Assembly: GCF_025860405.1 (NCBI RefSeq)
Contig: NZ_CP063785.1
Location: forward strand, 6,573,390 to 6,637,389
DNA from: Tolypothrix sp. PCC 7712
GTDB lineage: Bacteria > Cyanobacteriota > Cyanobacteriia > Cyanobacteriales > Nostocaceae
DNA: 64,000 bases
Direction of reading: 5' to 3'
Part shown: positions 43,430 through 50,999 of the stretch, piece by piece
Position numbering within the stretch: position 1 is the stretch's first letter
How the letters are laid out: the number at the start of each line of letters is the position of its first letter
Notes under the pieces: model-generated
Databases searched by the model: none
Told to the model about the DNA's origin: nothing
The model's input: only the letters and a program-made list of their open reading frames with translations
Position numbers and translations under genes: made by a program

Positions 43430-43908
43430 TGCTGCCCTCCCGCAACTGGCTGGGCGTAAAGACCGCCTCTATAACGCTTCATGCGGATTTGTACTGCGTT
43501 GCGATCGCCCGTAAAAGCGAAGGCGGTCGCTTTGCCTTGCTCATTAAGGATGGCTGTATTTCCGTAGGCATCACAGATTGTCGTGCCACGAACCAGAGGT
43601 GTGCCAGTATTGCGGTCAGTAACGATGGTATTGGGATTGATTGCTGGAAAGGTAATTTTTTGCTTACCTCCTCCGGCTACAATTAATTCACAAGCTTTGT
43701 AACGACTGTTTGCAATGACGGTCTGTTGCTTGCGGGAGGCTTCGGCGCGTTCTAATTCAGCACTAGTCACCATCTCTTGCTGATTAGCTGCCCGAAGCCT
43801 ATTTAATGCGTCTAGGCTGTTTCCCATATTGCCGCCGCTCCCAATCAGCGAGGCGACTGTACCAAGGGCGCTCACTCCATAAATAATTGTTTTAGGTGTT
43901 AATTCCAT
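43426..43908 (-). CDS. hypothetical protein with N-terminal hydrophobic segment
   Basis: 160 residues: TIIYGVSALGTVASLIGSGG (hydrophobic), a charged helix (LERAEASRKQQTVIANSRY), then a small domain with YKACELIVAGGGKQKITF, TTICDAYGNTAILNEQG. It is third in the leftward operon with 4-bp spacing on each side. Function unknown. Confidence 0.65.
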   Translation of the reverse strand: MELTPKTIIYGVSALGTVASLIGSGGNMGNSLDALNRLRAANQQEMVTSAELERAEASRKQQTVIANSRYKACELIVAGGGKQKITFPAINPNTIVTDRNTGTPLVRGTTICDAYGNTAILNEQGKATAFAFTGDRNAVQIRMKRYRGGLYAQPVAGGQQ

Positions 43909-43912
43909 GTGC

Positions 43913-44497
43913 TTAATCCTCTAAGAATGCTTTCCAGGGTTGTGAGTCGTTCGCTTCAGGTAAAAAGGCTCGCCAGGGCTGTGAGCCATTAACCTCGCTC
44001 TTTGCAGCCGCAATCATCTCTGAGATGTCCTGGCTTTGAACTTCAGGGATGCGGGCGTTGATGATGTTCTGGCTCTTGCTGGCGATCGCTTTATTGCGGA
44101 TGATGCGGGCGATGGTTTGGTTGATTACCCCATCTGCGAGGTTTAAATCTGCGTTTTGCAGTGTTCTGATGAATGCGTCATCGCGGAGATGAATCAGCGC
44201 CTCAGCCTCGGACACGCCCTGACTAATGAAGGCTTCTACCAGTTGGTTAAATTTAGATTCTGGTAAGCCCTTATAGTCAATCTCTGCCTTGATTCCAGGG
44301 CTATTTGCTAGCTTGTCTCCAGCGTCGGGCAGGGCGGGAAGGTTGGGCTTGCAGGCAAGCTTGGCATCTAGCGCGGCGATTTGGTCGCTGGTTAGTTCGC
44401 CCTTGGGAACCTCACCAAATAACTCTTTGCAGGTTTCAATAACTGTTCTGTTGGGGATTCCCTTAGTGGTTCCGTATTGCTTCGTGTCCATTTGCAA
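43913..44497 (-). CDS. hypothetical protein with C-terminal SQPW repeats
   Basis: 194 residues. Mostly helical (GIPNRTVIETCKELFGEVPK, KFNQLVEAFISQGVSEAEAL, QTIARIIRNKAIASKSQNII). The end holds two copies of an eight-residue motif, SQPWRAFL and SQPWKAFL, perhaps a docking peptide. It overlaps the preceding gene by 35 bp. Confidence 0.65.
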   Translation of the reverse strand: MQMDTKQYGTTKGIPNRTVIETCKELFGEVPKGELTSDQIAALDAKLACKPNLPALPDAGDKLANSPGIKAEIDYKGLPESKFNQLVEAFISQGVSEAEALIHLRDDAFIRTLQNADLNLADGVINQTIARIIRNKAIASKSQNIINARIPEVQSQDISEMIAAAKSEVNGSQPWRAFLPEANDSQPWKAFLED

Positions 44498-44702
44498 AAC
44501 TCTCCTGATACTTTAAATAACTTTCCTTTGTCACCCAGGCTTGGTTTGCTGCGGGCTTGATATATGCTTTCAGCGCATCCATCGTTAGCCCGCGCTTACG
44601 GCGGTAGGATATCAGCGCTTGAATTACCCAAGACTGGTATTCAGTCAATCCACTGCCGTTAGTAATTGGCTCGCCATCAAAGCTGGGGTAAATCTCGCTC
44701 AA
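44463..44702 (-). CDS. hypothetical protein (79 residues)
   Basis: MSEIYPSFDGEPITNGSGLT, EYQSWVIQALISYRRKRGLT, MDALKAYIKPAANQAWVTKE. It resembles a small winged or helical DNA-binding domain but is not identified. Its start overlaps the end of the HTH gene upstream by 26 bp. Confidence 0.6.
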   Translation of the reverse strand: MSEIYPSFDGEPITNGSGLTEYQSWVIQALISYRRKRGLTMDALKAYIKPAANQAWVTKESYLKYQESFANGHEAIRNH

Positions 44703-44826
44703 AATCGAGAATGTACTCCGCCAGGTCTTTGTATTTGTAGATGGTCGTTCGTGATATCCCTATTTCTTCACTCAAAGCAGAAATAGAAATGTCACTTTTA
44801 ATTGGCTCTAGGTCTAGAAGAATCAT
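44677..44826 (-). CDS. 49-residue helix-turn-helix protein heading the leftward operon
   Basis: MILLDLEPIKSDISISALSE then EIGISRTTIYKYKDLAEYIL: a clear resolvase-type helix-turn-helix with ISRTTIYKY as recognition helix. It is the first gene of a run of nine tightly spaced minus-strand genes (44826 to 40564) and faces the GTTAAC-repeat region, so it is a natural candidate for operon control. Confidence 0.65.
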   Translation of the reverse strand: MILLDLEPIKSDISISALSEEIGISRTTIYKYKDLAEYILDFERDLPQL

Positions 44827-45479
44827 GTTTTTTACTGCGGGTTAACTCCTGTTAACTTGACATCCATTAACTTTCGCGGAACTAACACCTAACGCTCTCT
44901 TAACTCTGATAATCAGGCGTTGAACTCTACTTGCGAGTTACTTAACTTCACTTTGCAGCCAGTTAACAAGTATCGATGAATACAGTTAATGGCGTAAAAG
45001 TACTTTGTTAACTATCTGTCCTCACCTGTTTGTGAGTGTTAGCTATGCGTGCATTGCCAATTAGCAAGAAGCCTGAAAAATCAATAAAATAAGCTAGTTG
45101 TTTTTATTTATTTTTCACGTTTTACTAACTTCTGATTTACAACCAGTTGCCTCGCTAAACATTCGCTAATACTCACTTAACACTCAGCTGGCAGTGTTTT
45201 TATACACTAAGATTTTTCCGTAGTATTCAGTTTTCAAGGTGCAGTACCACTGAGAAAGCTTTGCAATAACTACTTAACTCGGTTAACAACCGCAGTTGCT
45301 TTGCTTGCCTTTCAGTTGGCGTTCGCTTAACACCCCTACAATATAACGAACGATGTAGAAAGCCGTCAACTATCTTCTATATATTTCTTGGAGAAAAATA
45401 GCTACAACTGTAGAAACCTTTCTATATATAGGCTAAAGTCAGAATAAATCTGTACAAGGCTCTATATAAGGCAATACTC
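44827..45479. promoter_or_regulatory. divergent control region or origin with GTTAAC repeats
   Basis: 650 bp without a gene between two operons. GTTAAC occurs at 44841, 44851, 44962, 45007 and 45282, with many TTAAC variants between (for example 44868, 44900, 44942, 45176, 45325). The right half is AT-rich with CTATATATA runs before the 45480 gene. It could be an iteron origin for the replication protein at 46.4 kb or an operator array. Confidence 0.6.
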
Positions 45480-45689
45480 ATGGGCAAAGCTACCAACCCA
45501 AAGCCTCGGATGGCTTACGCTATTGATACCGAAAATAAAAACTTTCTTGACCAATGGGCTGAAGAAGAAGGGCGCTCCACGGCTAATTTAGTAGAACGCT
45601 TGCTCTTGGACGCGATCGCTAGAAAAAAGCAGGACAGTACCCTGAGAGTGGCATCGACTGGGAGCAATACGAGCGATCGCAAAACTTAA
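45480..45689 (+). CDS. ribbon-helix-helix (CopG-like) protein
   Basis: 69 residues: PKPRMAYAIDTENKNFLDQW, AEEEGRSTANLVERLLLDAI. The short strand then two helices with R-S-T-A-N-L-V matches the ribbon-helix-helix fold used by plasmid copy and partition repressors. It starts the rightward operon that faces the GTTAAC region. Confidence 0.75.
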   Translation: MGKATNPKPRMAYAIDTENKNFLDQWAEEEGRSTANLVERLLLDAIARKKQDSTLRVASTGSNTSDRKT

Positions 45690-45769
45690 ATGAAAATATA
45701 CCTGATTTGTCATCACCAAATGGGAATGACTGTTATGATACTGGTAATGACGAAATAGGAGAATTAAGA

Positions 45770-45955
45770 ATGCTGATCGAGAAACTACCACATATTAAGC
45801 GGACTGATTCGGGCGCGAAAATTGTTCAAACTTTTCTAAGCCCAGAAGAAAAAGAGCAGTTTGAATCCGTTTGTGAGGAATTGGGGTTAAAAATGACCCA
45901 TGTTTTGAGATGTTTGGCGGTGCAGTTTGCCAATGGATGCAAAGTCAATGATTAA
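45770..45955 (+). CDS. ribbon-helix-helix-like small protein (61 residues)
   Basis: From ATG 45770, with AGGAG 7 bases before it: MLIEKLPHIKRTDSGAKIVQ, TFLSPEEKEQFESVCEELGL, KMTHVLRCLAVQFANG. Strand plus two helices as in ribbon-helix-helix proteins. A longer TTG-started version exists but has no ribosome site. It overlaps the next frame by 8 bp. Confidence 0.65.
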   Translation: MLIEKLPHIKRTDSGAKIVQTFLSPEEKEQFESVCEELGLKMTHVLRCLAVQFANGCKVND

Positions 45956-46106
45956 CCCCAAGGACATCAACCTATTTATGGAATATTTTTATGACCAATG
46001 CCGCCTTGGAAAGTTTAGAAGCGATTTTGCTGCAACTGATCAGACGCGGCTGATGCATCGGTTAATGTTGAGCTATTGCACGCCAGTTACCGTAAAGTTA
46101 CGGTAA
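45948..46106 (+). CDS. small hypothetical protein (52 residues)
   Basis: MINPKDINLFMEYFYDQCRL ... RLMHRLMLSYCTP. It starts inside the end of the preceding gene (8-bp overlap). Its last codons are made of palindrome copy 7, so the natural C-terminus may have been altered. Likely but not certain to be a gene. Confidence 0.5.
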   Translation: MINPKDINLFMEYFYDQCRLGKFRSDFAATDQTRLMHRLMLSYCTPVTVKLR

Positions 46107-46110
46107 CTGG
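46083..46110. repeat. element-A palindrome, copy 7
   Basis: 28 bases with arms CCAGTTACCGTAA and TTACGGTAACTGG around AG. Confidence 0.85.
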
Positions 46111-46260
46111 GATTCGACCCCGTAAAACGCATACATTTGGACAATTTTGCGATTCCATGTATTATTTTCCTGTGTTCTTTAAGATGAATTCCTATGTTTC
46201 CGGCAATCCTCTCGATTCAATTTCGAGTGCAGGATGCGCCCTCCAGGTCTAGGGTGAAAA

Positions 46261-46304
46261 TGCAAAAAGCGCCCTCTGACTGGTAATCTAAGGCGCTTCT
46301 TGCA
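46261..46304 (+). terminator. 13-bp stem terminator before the replication gene
   Basis: TGCAAAAAGCGCC (46261-46273) pairs with GGCGCTTCTTGCA (46292-46304), one mismatch. The remainder of 46107-46439 holds no gene. Confidence 0.75.
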
Positions 46305-46439
46305 TTCATTAAATTCAACGGCACTCCACTACTCGACAAAGTAGTGAACCGCTTTTGCTATAGAAATACTATCACTGGCGATCGCGGTTCAACAAGTGGG
46401 GTTGTCCAAAAGTAAACACAACTTTTAGGTACAACGAAA

Positions 46440-49226
46440 ATGACGACCGCAATAATTGGGCGGGTTGTAACCGCCAATAGACTTACAGATAAGCATTATG
46501 AAGAATGCGTAACCAAGCGCGGGCTAAATCCCGAATGGATAGCTGCTAACTGCCGTTCGATGGACGTTAAGGAGGCAGGCGAGAGGTTGGGATATACAGC
46601 CAAATCAGCAGGGATTTGGCTAGAAGGTTACAACGGTTTTGGGCAGTTTCGCCCCAACAAGCCCTGGAAGGACGAGGACGACAAAGAGGGGAAGAAAGCG
46701 CCCAAGTACCGGACAGCGACCAAGGAAGATTATGACGCAATGCTGCCTCATAACCCCCATAACTCGCGCTACTGGGCTGATTTAGAGGCACTTAAGCAAT
46801 TGTGTTGGTCAATCAATGGGTATCCTTGTTTGGGCATTACTGAAGGGCTATTTAAGGCGATCGCTGCCTGTTCTAACGATATTCCTTGTGTGGCGCTGGC
46901 TGGGGTAGAACAAGGACTGACATCAGCCAAGAAAGATGTGCAGGGCAAACGCTATCTAGTAGAAGCATTGGAAATGTTAGCCCGTGCTGGTTTTGGTTTC
47001 ATTATTCTGTTTGATGCGGACGCACGAACCAATAAGGGCGTGGTGCAAGCCCAGCGTAAATTAGCTAACCAATTGGCTAAGTTTAATGTACCTGTGTACA
47101 TCGGAACAGGTCTGTGGAGCGTTGACCAAGGGAAGGGGATGGACGAATATATCCAAAACAATGGCGCTGACCAGTTCAAGCGCGAGGTGATGGGCAAGGT
47201 GGTGGACTTTGCCAGTTGGGAGAAGCAATTTAAGGAGGAGAATGACCAGGAAGGCGATCGCATAACCCAGGCAGTTTTTATTCGGCAGTTTGCGGAAAAC
47301 TACCGCGCTAGGCTGTCTTGGAATGTTCCCGCGAAGGCTTGGTACTGGTACGAAGCCAAAAACAAGGCTGGGGTTTGGGGTGAAATCCCAGGCGAAGAAG
47401 CGATGGACATTGTAATGACTGAGTTAGAAGCGCTAGGAGTTGACTTCTCCTCCAACTTCGTGGCGGGCGTTATAACCATGCTTAAAGCCAAGTTACGAGT
47501 GAACGACTGGGAGGTAGCATCTGGGCTTGTCTGTTTGGAAGATTGCGTGATTGATATTCGCACCCTAGAGGTCAAAGAACACCAGCCCGGATATCGTTTC
47601 CTCTCTCGTCTACCGTTCAAATGGAGTGACCGCGAGGTTGGGTGTGAGCCTATTAAGCAATGGTTACTAGAAACCTGCGGCAATCACATGGACTGGGTAG
47701 AAGTCATCCGGGCTGGCATGAACGCCACCATTACCGAACGCGGCGGCGAATTACAGCGCTACATGGAATTAATCGGCGCTGGCGGCACGGGTAAAGGCAC
47801 TATCCTGCGCTTGGTGCAAAGCCTATTGGGTAAAGACAATTACGCTGTAACAAACCTCAAAGAGCTAGAGCAAAATCGGTTTGAGTCGGCTAAATTCTAC
47901 GGGAAGAAAGCCATCTTCATTACTGACTCAGAGCGCTATGCAGGCGATGTAAGCCGATTAAAAGCCATTACGGGCGACGATGAAATCCCTATTGAGAAGA
48001 AAGGCGTACAGCAAACGGGTAATTATAGATTCCCTGGTGTAGTTTGGGTAGCCGCTAACGAAGCAATCCAAAGTTCAGATTATACCAATGCACTCTCGCG
48101 CCGCCGCCTCTCAATGAGCTTTGAGCGCGTCATTCCTCCCCATCAACGTCGCGACCTTATGGAGGAGTTTAAGCCGTATTTGCCAGGGCTGCTGTTTTGG
48201 GTGCTGTCGATGGTCGCAGATGAGGTGGCGGATTATGTTCGGAACACTGCCAAGCGCGTGCCTTCACTGGGAAGCTTTAGCGCCGAAGTCCTACTAGAAA
48301 CCAATCCCCTTGCGAATTGGGCTGACCAGCACCTGTACTACGACCCCAACACTGAAACAAAAATCGGGGATGCCACAGGCGAGGCTGGTTACTGCCTTTA
48401 TGCCAACTACTCGCAATGGGCATCAGCTAATGGGCAGGGTACGATGACCACCCAGCGCTTTTCTACAAACCTGCTTAACCTGCTCAGAACTCAGCTAGGA
48501 ATTGACGCTAACAAGCGTAAGACCAACAGAGGGCGCTTCATTACTATGATTGGGATTCGCCAGCCTGGTCACGATTTCCCCCCACTTATTTCTGGGGTTA
48601 GTGACGACCCAGTGAAGATGTTAGTGACGGCTGAAACCCTTGCTAGTTATGATACTCAGCAAAGTGACGACCTTTTTAATAGTTCTTATAGCAACCAATC
48701 AGCAACCAATACTACTTGCTTGCAATCTATAGAGGGAGTTGAAGATGGTAATAATGGTCATTTTGCCCCAACATCATCACCCGTAAGGGTTTCAGGTCGT
48801 CACCAAGATGGCACAGAGTCGTCACCGAATCATTCTCAGGTCGTCACCAACCAGCCTGAAACCGTTATGGTCGCTACAAACCAAAACGCCCAAACCCTTA
48901 CTAGTGATGATACTCAGCCGATTAGCAAGCAAATTATAGCCAATTGGAACGACTCGCAGGCGCTAGGAAAAATCATCTTGGCGATCGCCGACACTGAACA
49001 ACTGCGTCAGGAAGTCAGGTTTTACAGCCCAGAGCAACTGAAGCATATTAAGGATGCTGCTAATGAAGCCTGGAAGCCTGGATGCAACTCTCACGGTGAA
49101 TACTGCGGCGATAAGGTCGAGTTAATGGAGTTTGGACAGCAGAGGGATTGGAGGGTACGCGCTCTTGGCGGTGGCAGTATCGTTTCGGCAGCGCGAGGCA
49201 ATGTATCGCCCTGGCTTGGTGTTTGA
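46440..49226 (+). CDS. primase-helicase type replication protein (DUF3854 plus SF3/D5-like helicase)
   Basis: 928 residues. The N-terminal half has a TOPRIM-like DUF3854 region (YPCLGITEGLFKAIAACSND, ALAGVEQGL, FGFIILFDADARTNKGVVQA). The C-terminal half is a D5/SF3 helicase: Walker A in LIGAGGTGKGTILRLVQSLL (near 447), Walker B-like KAIFITDSERYAG, and PGVVWVAANEAIQSS as the SF3 motif C/arginine-finger region (LSRRRLSMSF). A long polar tail follows. Proteins of this type start plasmid, phage or satellite replication, so the excised circle may replicate. GTTAAC repeats upstream are candidate origin sites. Confidence 0.88.
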   Translation: MTTAIIGRVVTANRLTDKHYEECVTKRGLNPEWIAANCRSMDVKEAGERLGYTAKSAGIWLEGYNGFGQFRPNKPWKDEDDKEGKKAPKYRTATKEDYDAMLPHNPHNSRYWADLEALKQLCWSINGYPCLGITEGLFKAIAACSNDIPCVALAGVEQGLTSAKKDVQGKRYLVEALEMLARAGFGFIILFDADARTNKGVVQAQRKLANQLAKFNVPVYIGTGLWSVDQGKGMDEYIQNNGADQFKREVMGKVVDFASWEKQFKEENDQEGDRITQAVFIRQFAENYRARLSWNVPAKAWYWYEAKNKAGVWGEIPGEEAMDIVMTELEALGVDFSSNFVAGVITMLKAKLRVNDWEVASGLVCLEDCVIDIRTLEVKEHQPGYRFLSRLPFKWSDREVGCEPIKQWLLETCGNHMDWVEVIRAGMNATITERGGELQRYMELIGAGGTGKGTILRLVQSLLGKDNYAVTNLKELEQNRFESAKFYGKKAIFITDSERYAGDVSRLKAITGDDEIPIEKKGVQQTGNYRFPGVVWVAANEAIQSSDYTNALSRRRLSMSFERVIPPHQRRDLMEEFKPYLPGLLFWVLSMVADEVADYVRNTAKRVPSLGSFSAEVLLETNPLANWADQHLYYDPNTETKIGDATGEAGYCLYANYSQWASANGQGTMTTQRFSTNLLNLLRTQLGIDANKRKTNRGRFITMIGIRQPGHDFPPLISGVSDDPVKMLVTAETLASYDTQQSDDLFNSSYSNQSATNTTCLQSIEGVEDGNNGHFAPTSSPVRVSGRHQDGTESSPNHSQVVTNQPETVMVATNQNAQTLTSDDTQPISKQIIANWNDSQALGKIILAIADTEQLRQEVRFYSPEQLKHIKDAANEAWKPGCNSHGEYCGDKVELMEFGQQRDWRVRALGGGSIVSAARGNVSPWLGV

Positions 49227-49303
49227 ATCGCTATCCCGATCTAGCTGATACAGAAAATTTTGGATTTTTGATTAACCTTGAAATATCGCTTCAGGAGAGA
49301 AAA

Positions 49304-49483
49304 ATGTCTAGGGAAGATTTTTTAAAGCGGCTAAGGAAACTTGCGATTGAGTTTTACGACCAACATCACGCAAACTCAACGGACGAAACATTACCAGTGG
49401 AATCTACAAACACCACCTCAACAAATGACCTGAACGCCTCCCGTAAATCGCTATCATCCAGTGATTCCCAAAAAGTCGCTTGA
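49304..49483 (+). CDS. small protein convergent with the recombinase
   Basis: From ATG 49304, with AGGAGA upstream: MSREDFLKRLRKLAIEFYDQ followed by a polar Ser/Thr/Asn tail. The first 25 residues look real. The tail overlaps the recombinase 3' end by 118 bp on the other strand, so it may be a chance extension. Confidence 0.4.
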   Translation: MSREDFLKRLRKLAIEFYDQHHANSTDETLPVESTNTTSTNDLNASRKSLSSSDSQKVA

Positions 49484-50709
49484 GAATATGACCAGGCTAG
49501 CTTAAGCCTGTCTGCGTCGATTCTAGAGGCAGATCTTAAGCGTATTTCCTCAGCATCTATCTGGGCTTGGATATCTTGTACAGCTGCGACAATGGCAGGA
49601 TTGCTTGAGCCAAGTGCTACCAAGCCTGCCAACTGGTGTTTAAGGTCTATTAATGCTTCCGACTCTTCATTGCGATCGCTCACATTAGATTGCTCGGTAA
49701 TTTCCTTTGACTTTTGGGTGATTCGTTCTATTACTTGCTGAGTTAATGTGGCGAGCCTCGCGTTGGTTTTGTTTGGGCAGAAATGAACGTTCTGGGCGTG
49801 CCTAGCGCATCTCATCCAGTGGGTTTCACCTGACTTGTAGCGAGATATCACTCTGTACATTCCGCCGCCACAGTGCGAGCATCTCAGCAGCCCTTTCAAT
49901 GGGTAATCCTTCTCTTTCTTCCCTGACAGCCTCGGCTTGGTTTTGGTGTTTCGCTTAATCTGGTTGATTTCTGCCTCGGTTGCGATCGCCGTGTGGGTAT
50001 TCCGGGTAATTTGGGGCGGGCGTGGATTTTTCGGGTTTCTGCGATATTCCATCTCGGTGAAGTATCGAGTATGACCAAGGATTGCAGGATTCTTCACCCA
50101 ATGCCGCAATCCTGACAGCGAGAATTCAATGCCATGTTCCTCAAAGAGCAGCTTACTAATTGCCCCATAGCTGTATCCCTGCAATAGCAGATCGATAATT
50201 TTCCTAGCTATGGGAAAGTTGGTCGGATGCGGTTCCAGTTTACGATCGCTATTAAGCTGATAGCCAAAGCAGGCTTTTTGCAACTTACCTTGTGACCTAA
50301 AGTAATTCATTCCGTGGCGCGTGCGTTCGCTCAAAAGCCGAGACTCAAAGTCCGCTAATGCTGCCATCTGGGACGCGGAAAAGCGACCAAAGGATGAACT
50401 AACATCTATGGGTGCATCAAGAATCCGCAATATGATTCCACAATCATTAAACAATTGAATAGTTCTGATTACATCAATGTCAGAGCGTCCTAACCTGTCA
50501 ATGCGAGTGATAATGACTTCCCTGACCTTCCCTTCCTTGATTAACTTCAAAAGCCTATTAAATTCTTTGCGCTTATCTGAACGCCCAGATTCCACGTCCA
50601 CCAGCACCACTTCAGCGCCCGCCGTCTCCAGTCGATTTATTTGCTGCTTGAGCGCATCGTATTCTAAACTTTGTTCCACTGTGCTAACTCTGGCATACCC
50701 GTAAATCAT
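49366..50709 (-). CDS. large serine recombinase of nifD element A
   Basis: 447 residues. Catalytic domain MIYGYARVSTVEQSLEYDAL with the nucleophilic Ser in ARVS, VREVIITRIDRLGRSDIDVI, then FSASQMAALADFESRLLSER. A recombinase domain follows (GYSYGAISKLLFEEHGIEFS), a zinc ribbon (CSHCGGGMYR ... CARHAQNVHFC) and a C-terminal coiled coil. Related in layout to XisF but clearly divergent. Its start codon is 55 bp from the right GGTCTGG core, and it is transcribed inward. It should cut out element A using the 17-bp arms. Confidence 0.93.
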   Translation of the reverse strand: MIYGYARVSTVEQSLEYDALKQQINRLETAGAEVVLVDVESGRSDKRKEFNRLLKLIKEGKVREVIITRIDRLGRSDIDVIRTIQLFNDCGIILRILDAPIDVSSSFGRFSASQMAALADFESRLLSERTRHGMNYFRSQGKLQKACFGYQLNSDRKLEPHPTNFPIARKIIDLLLQGYSYGAISKLLFEEHGIEFSLSGLRHWVKNPAILGHTRYFTEMEYRRNPKNPRPPQITRNTHTAIATEAEINQIKRNTKTKPRLSGKKEKDYPLKGLLRCSHCGGGMYRVISRYKSGETHWMRCARHAQNVHFCPNKTNARLATLTQQVIERITQKSKEITEQSNVSDRNEESEALIDLKHQLAGLVALGSSNPAIVAAVQDIQAQIDAEEIRLRSASRIDADRLKLAWSYSQATFWESLDDSDLREAFRSFVEVVFVDSTGNVSSVEFA

Positions 50710-50740
50710 AGCGATTGCGAAAAGTGTTAGTGTCTATGTC

Positions 50741-50757
50741 TTGTTAATCATACCGCG
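50741..50757 (-). repeat. right 17-bp inverted arm of element A
   Basis: TTGTTAATCATACCGCG, exact reverse complement of 33806-33822. It lies between the recombinase start and the GGTCTGG core. Confidence 0.88.
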
Positions 50758-50764
50758 CCTTCAA

Positions 50765-50888
50765 GGTCTGGTGATGGCACCATCAACGAAATGATGCTGA
50801 CACCAAACGTAAAAATTAACCTCATCCACTGCTATCGGTCGATGAACTACATCAGCCGTCACATGGAAGAGAAGTATGGTATTCCCTG
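50765..50888 (+). CDS. nifD: nifD segment 2, 124-bp island between elements A and B
   Basis: Reads SGDGTINEMMLTPNVKINLI, HCYRSMNYISRHMEEKYGIP: NifD residues about 261-300 of the joined gene. HCYRSMNYI holds the conserved Cys that ligates FeMo-cofactor (alpha-Cys275 in Azotobacter numbering). It has no start or stop of its own. The left edge is the GGTCTGG core (50765-50771) and the right edge is TATTCCCTG (50880-50888). Confidence 0.95.
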
Positions 50889-50999
50889 TACAAAATATGA
50901 TTTAATCTTACGTGATACCAGGATTTAGTCCACGTCTAACTTTGCTCAATTTAAACATTGTTCTAAATGGACTAAATTTTAAGACACATTTAAGACACA

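Larger units (their letters stand above)
33793..50771. mobile_element. nifD element A, 16,972 bp, serine-recombinase type
   Basis: Bounded by direct GGTCTGG repeats at 33793-33799 and 50765-50771 within nifD; removal restores the frame (TGG TCT GGT GAT). Just inside each edge is a perfect 17-bp inverted repeat, at 33806-33822 and 50741-50757. A large serine recombinase starts 55 bp inside the right edge. Cargo: replication protein, ribbon-helix-helix regulators, FtsK/TraD-like ATPase and membrane proteins, RNase H, GIY-YIG protein and a CRISPR array. It looks like an integrated plasmid-like element that settled in nifD. Confidence 0.9.

Noticed and set aside
43053..43445. Second minus-strand frame inside the membrane-protein gene
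   Set aside because: The membrane-protein frame has clear hydrophobic segments and a 4-bp overlap with its neighbour; this one is an alternate-frame shadow.
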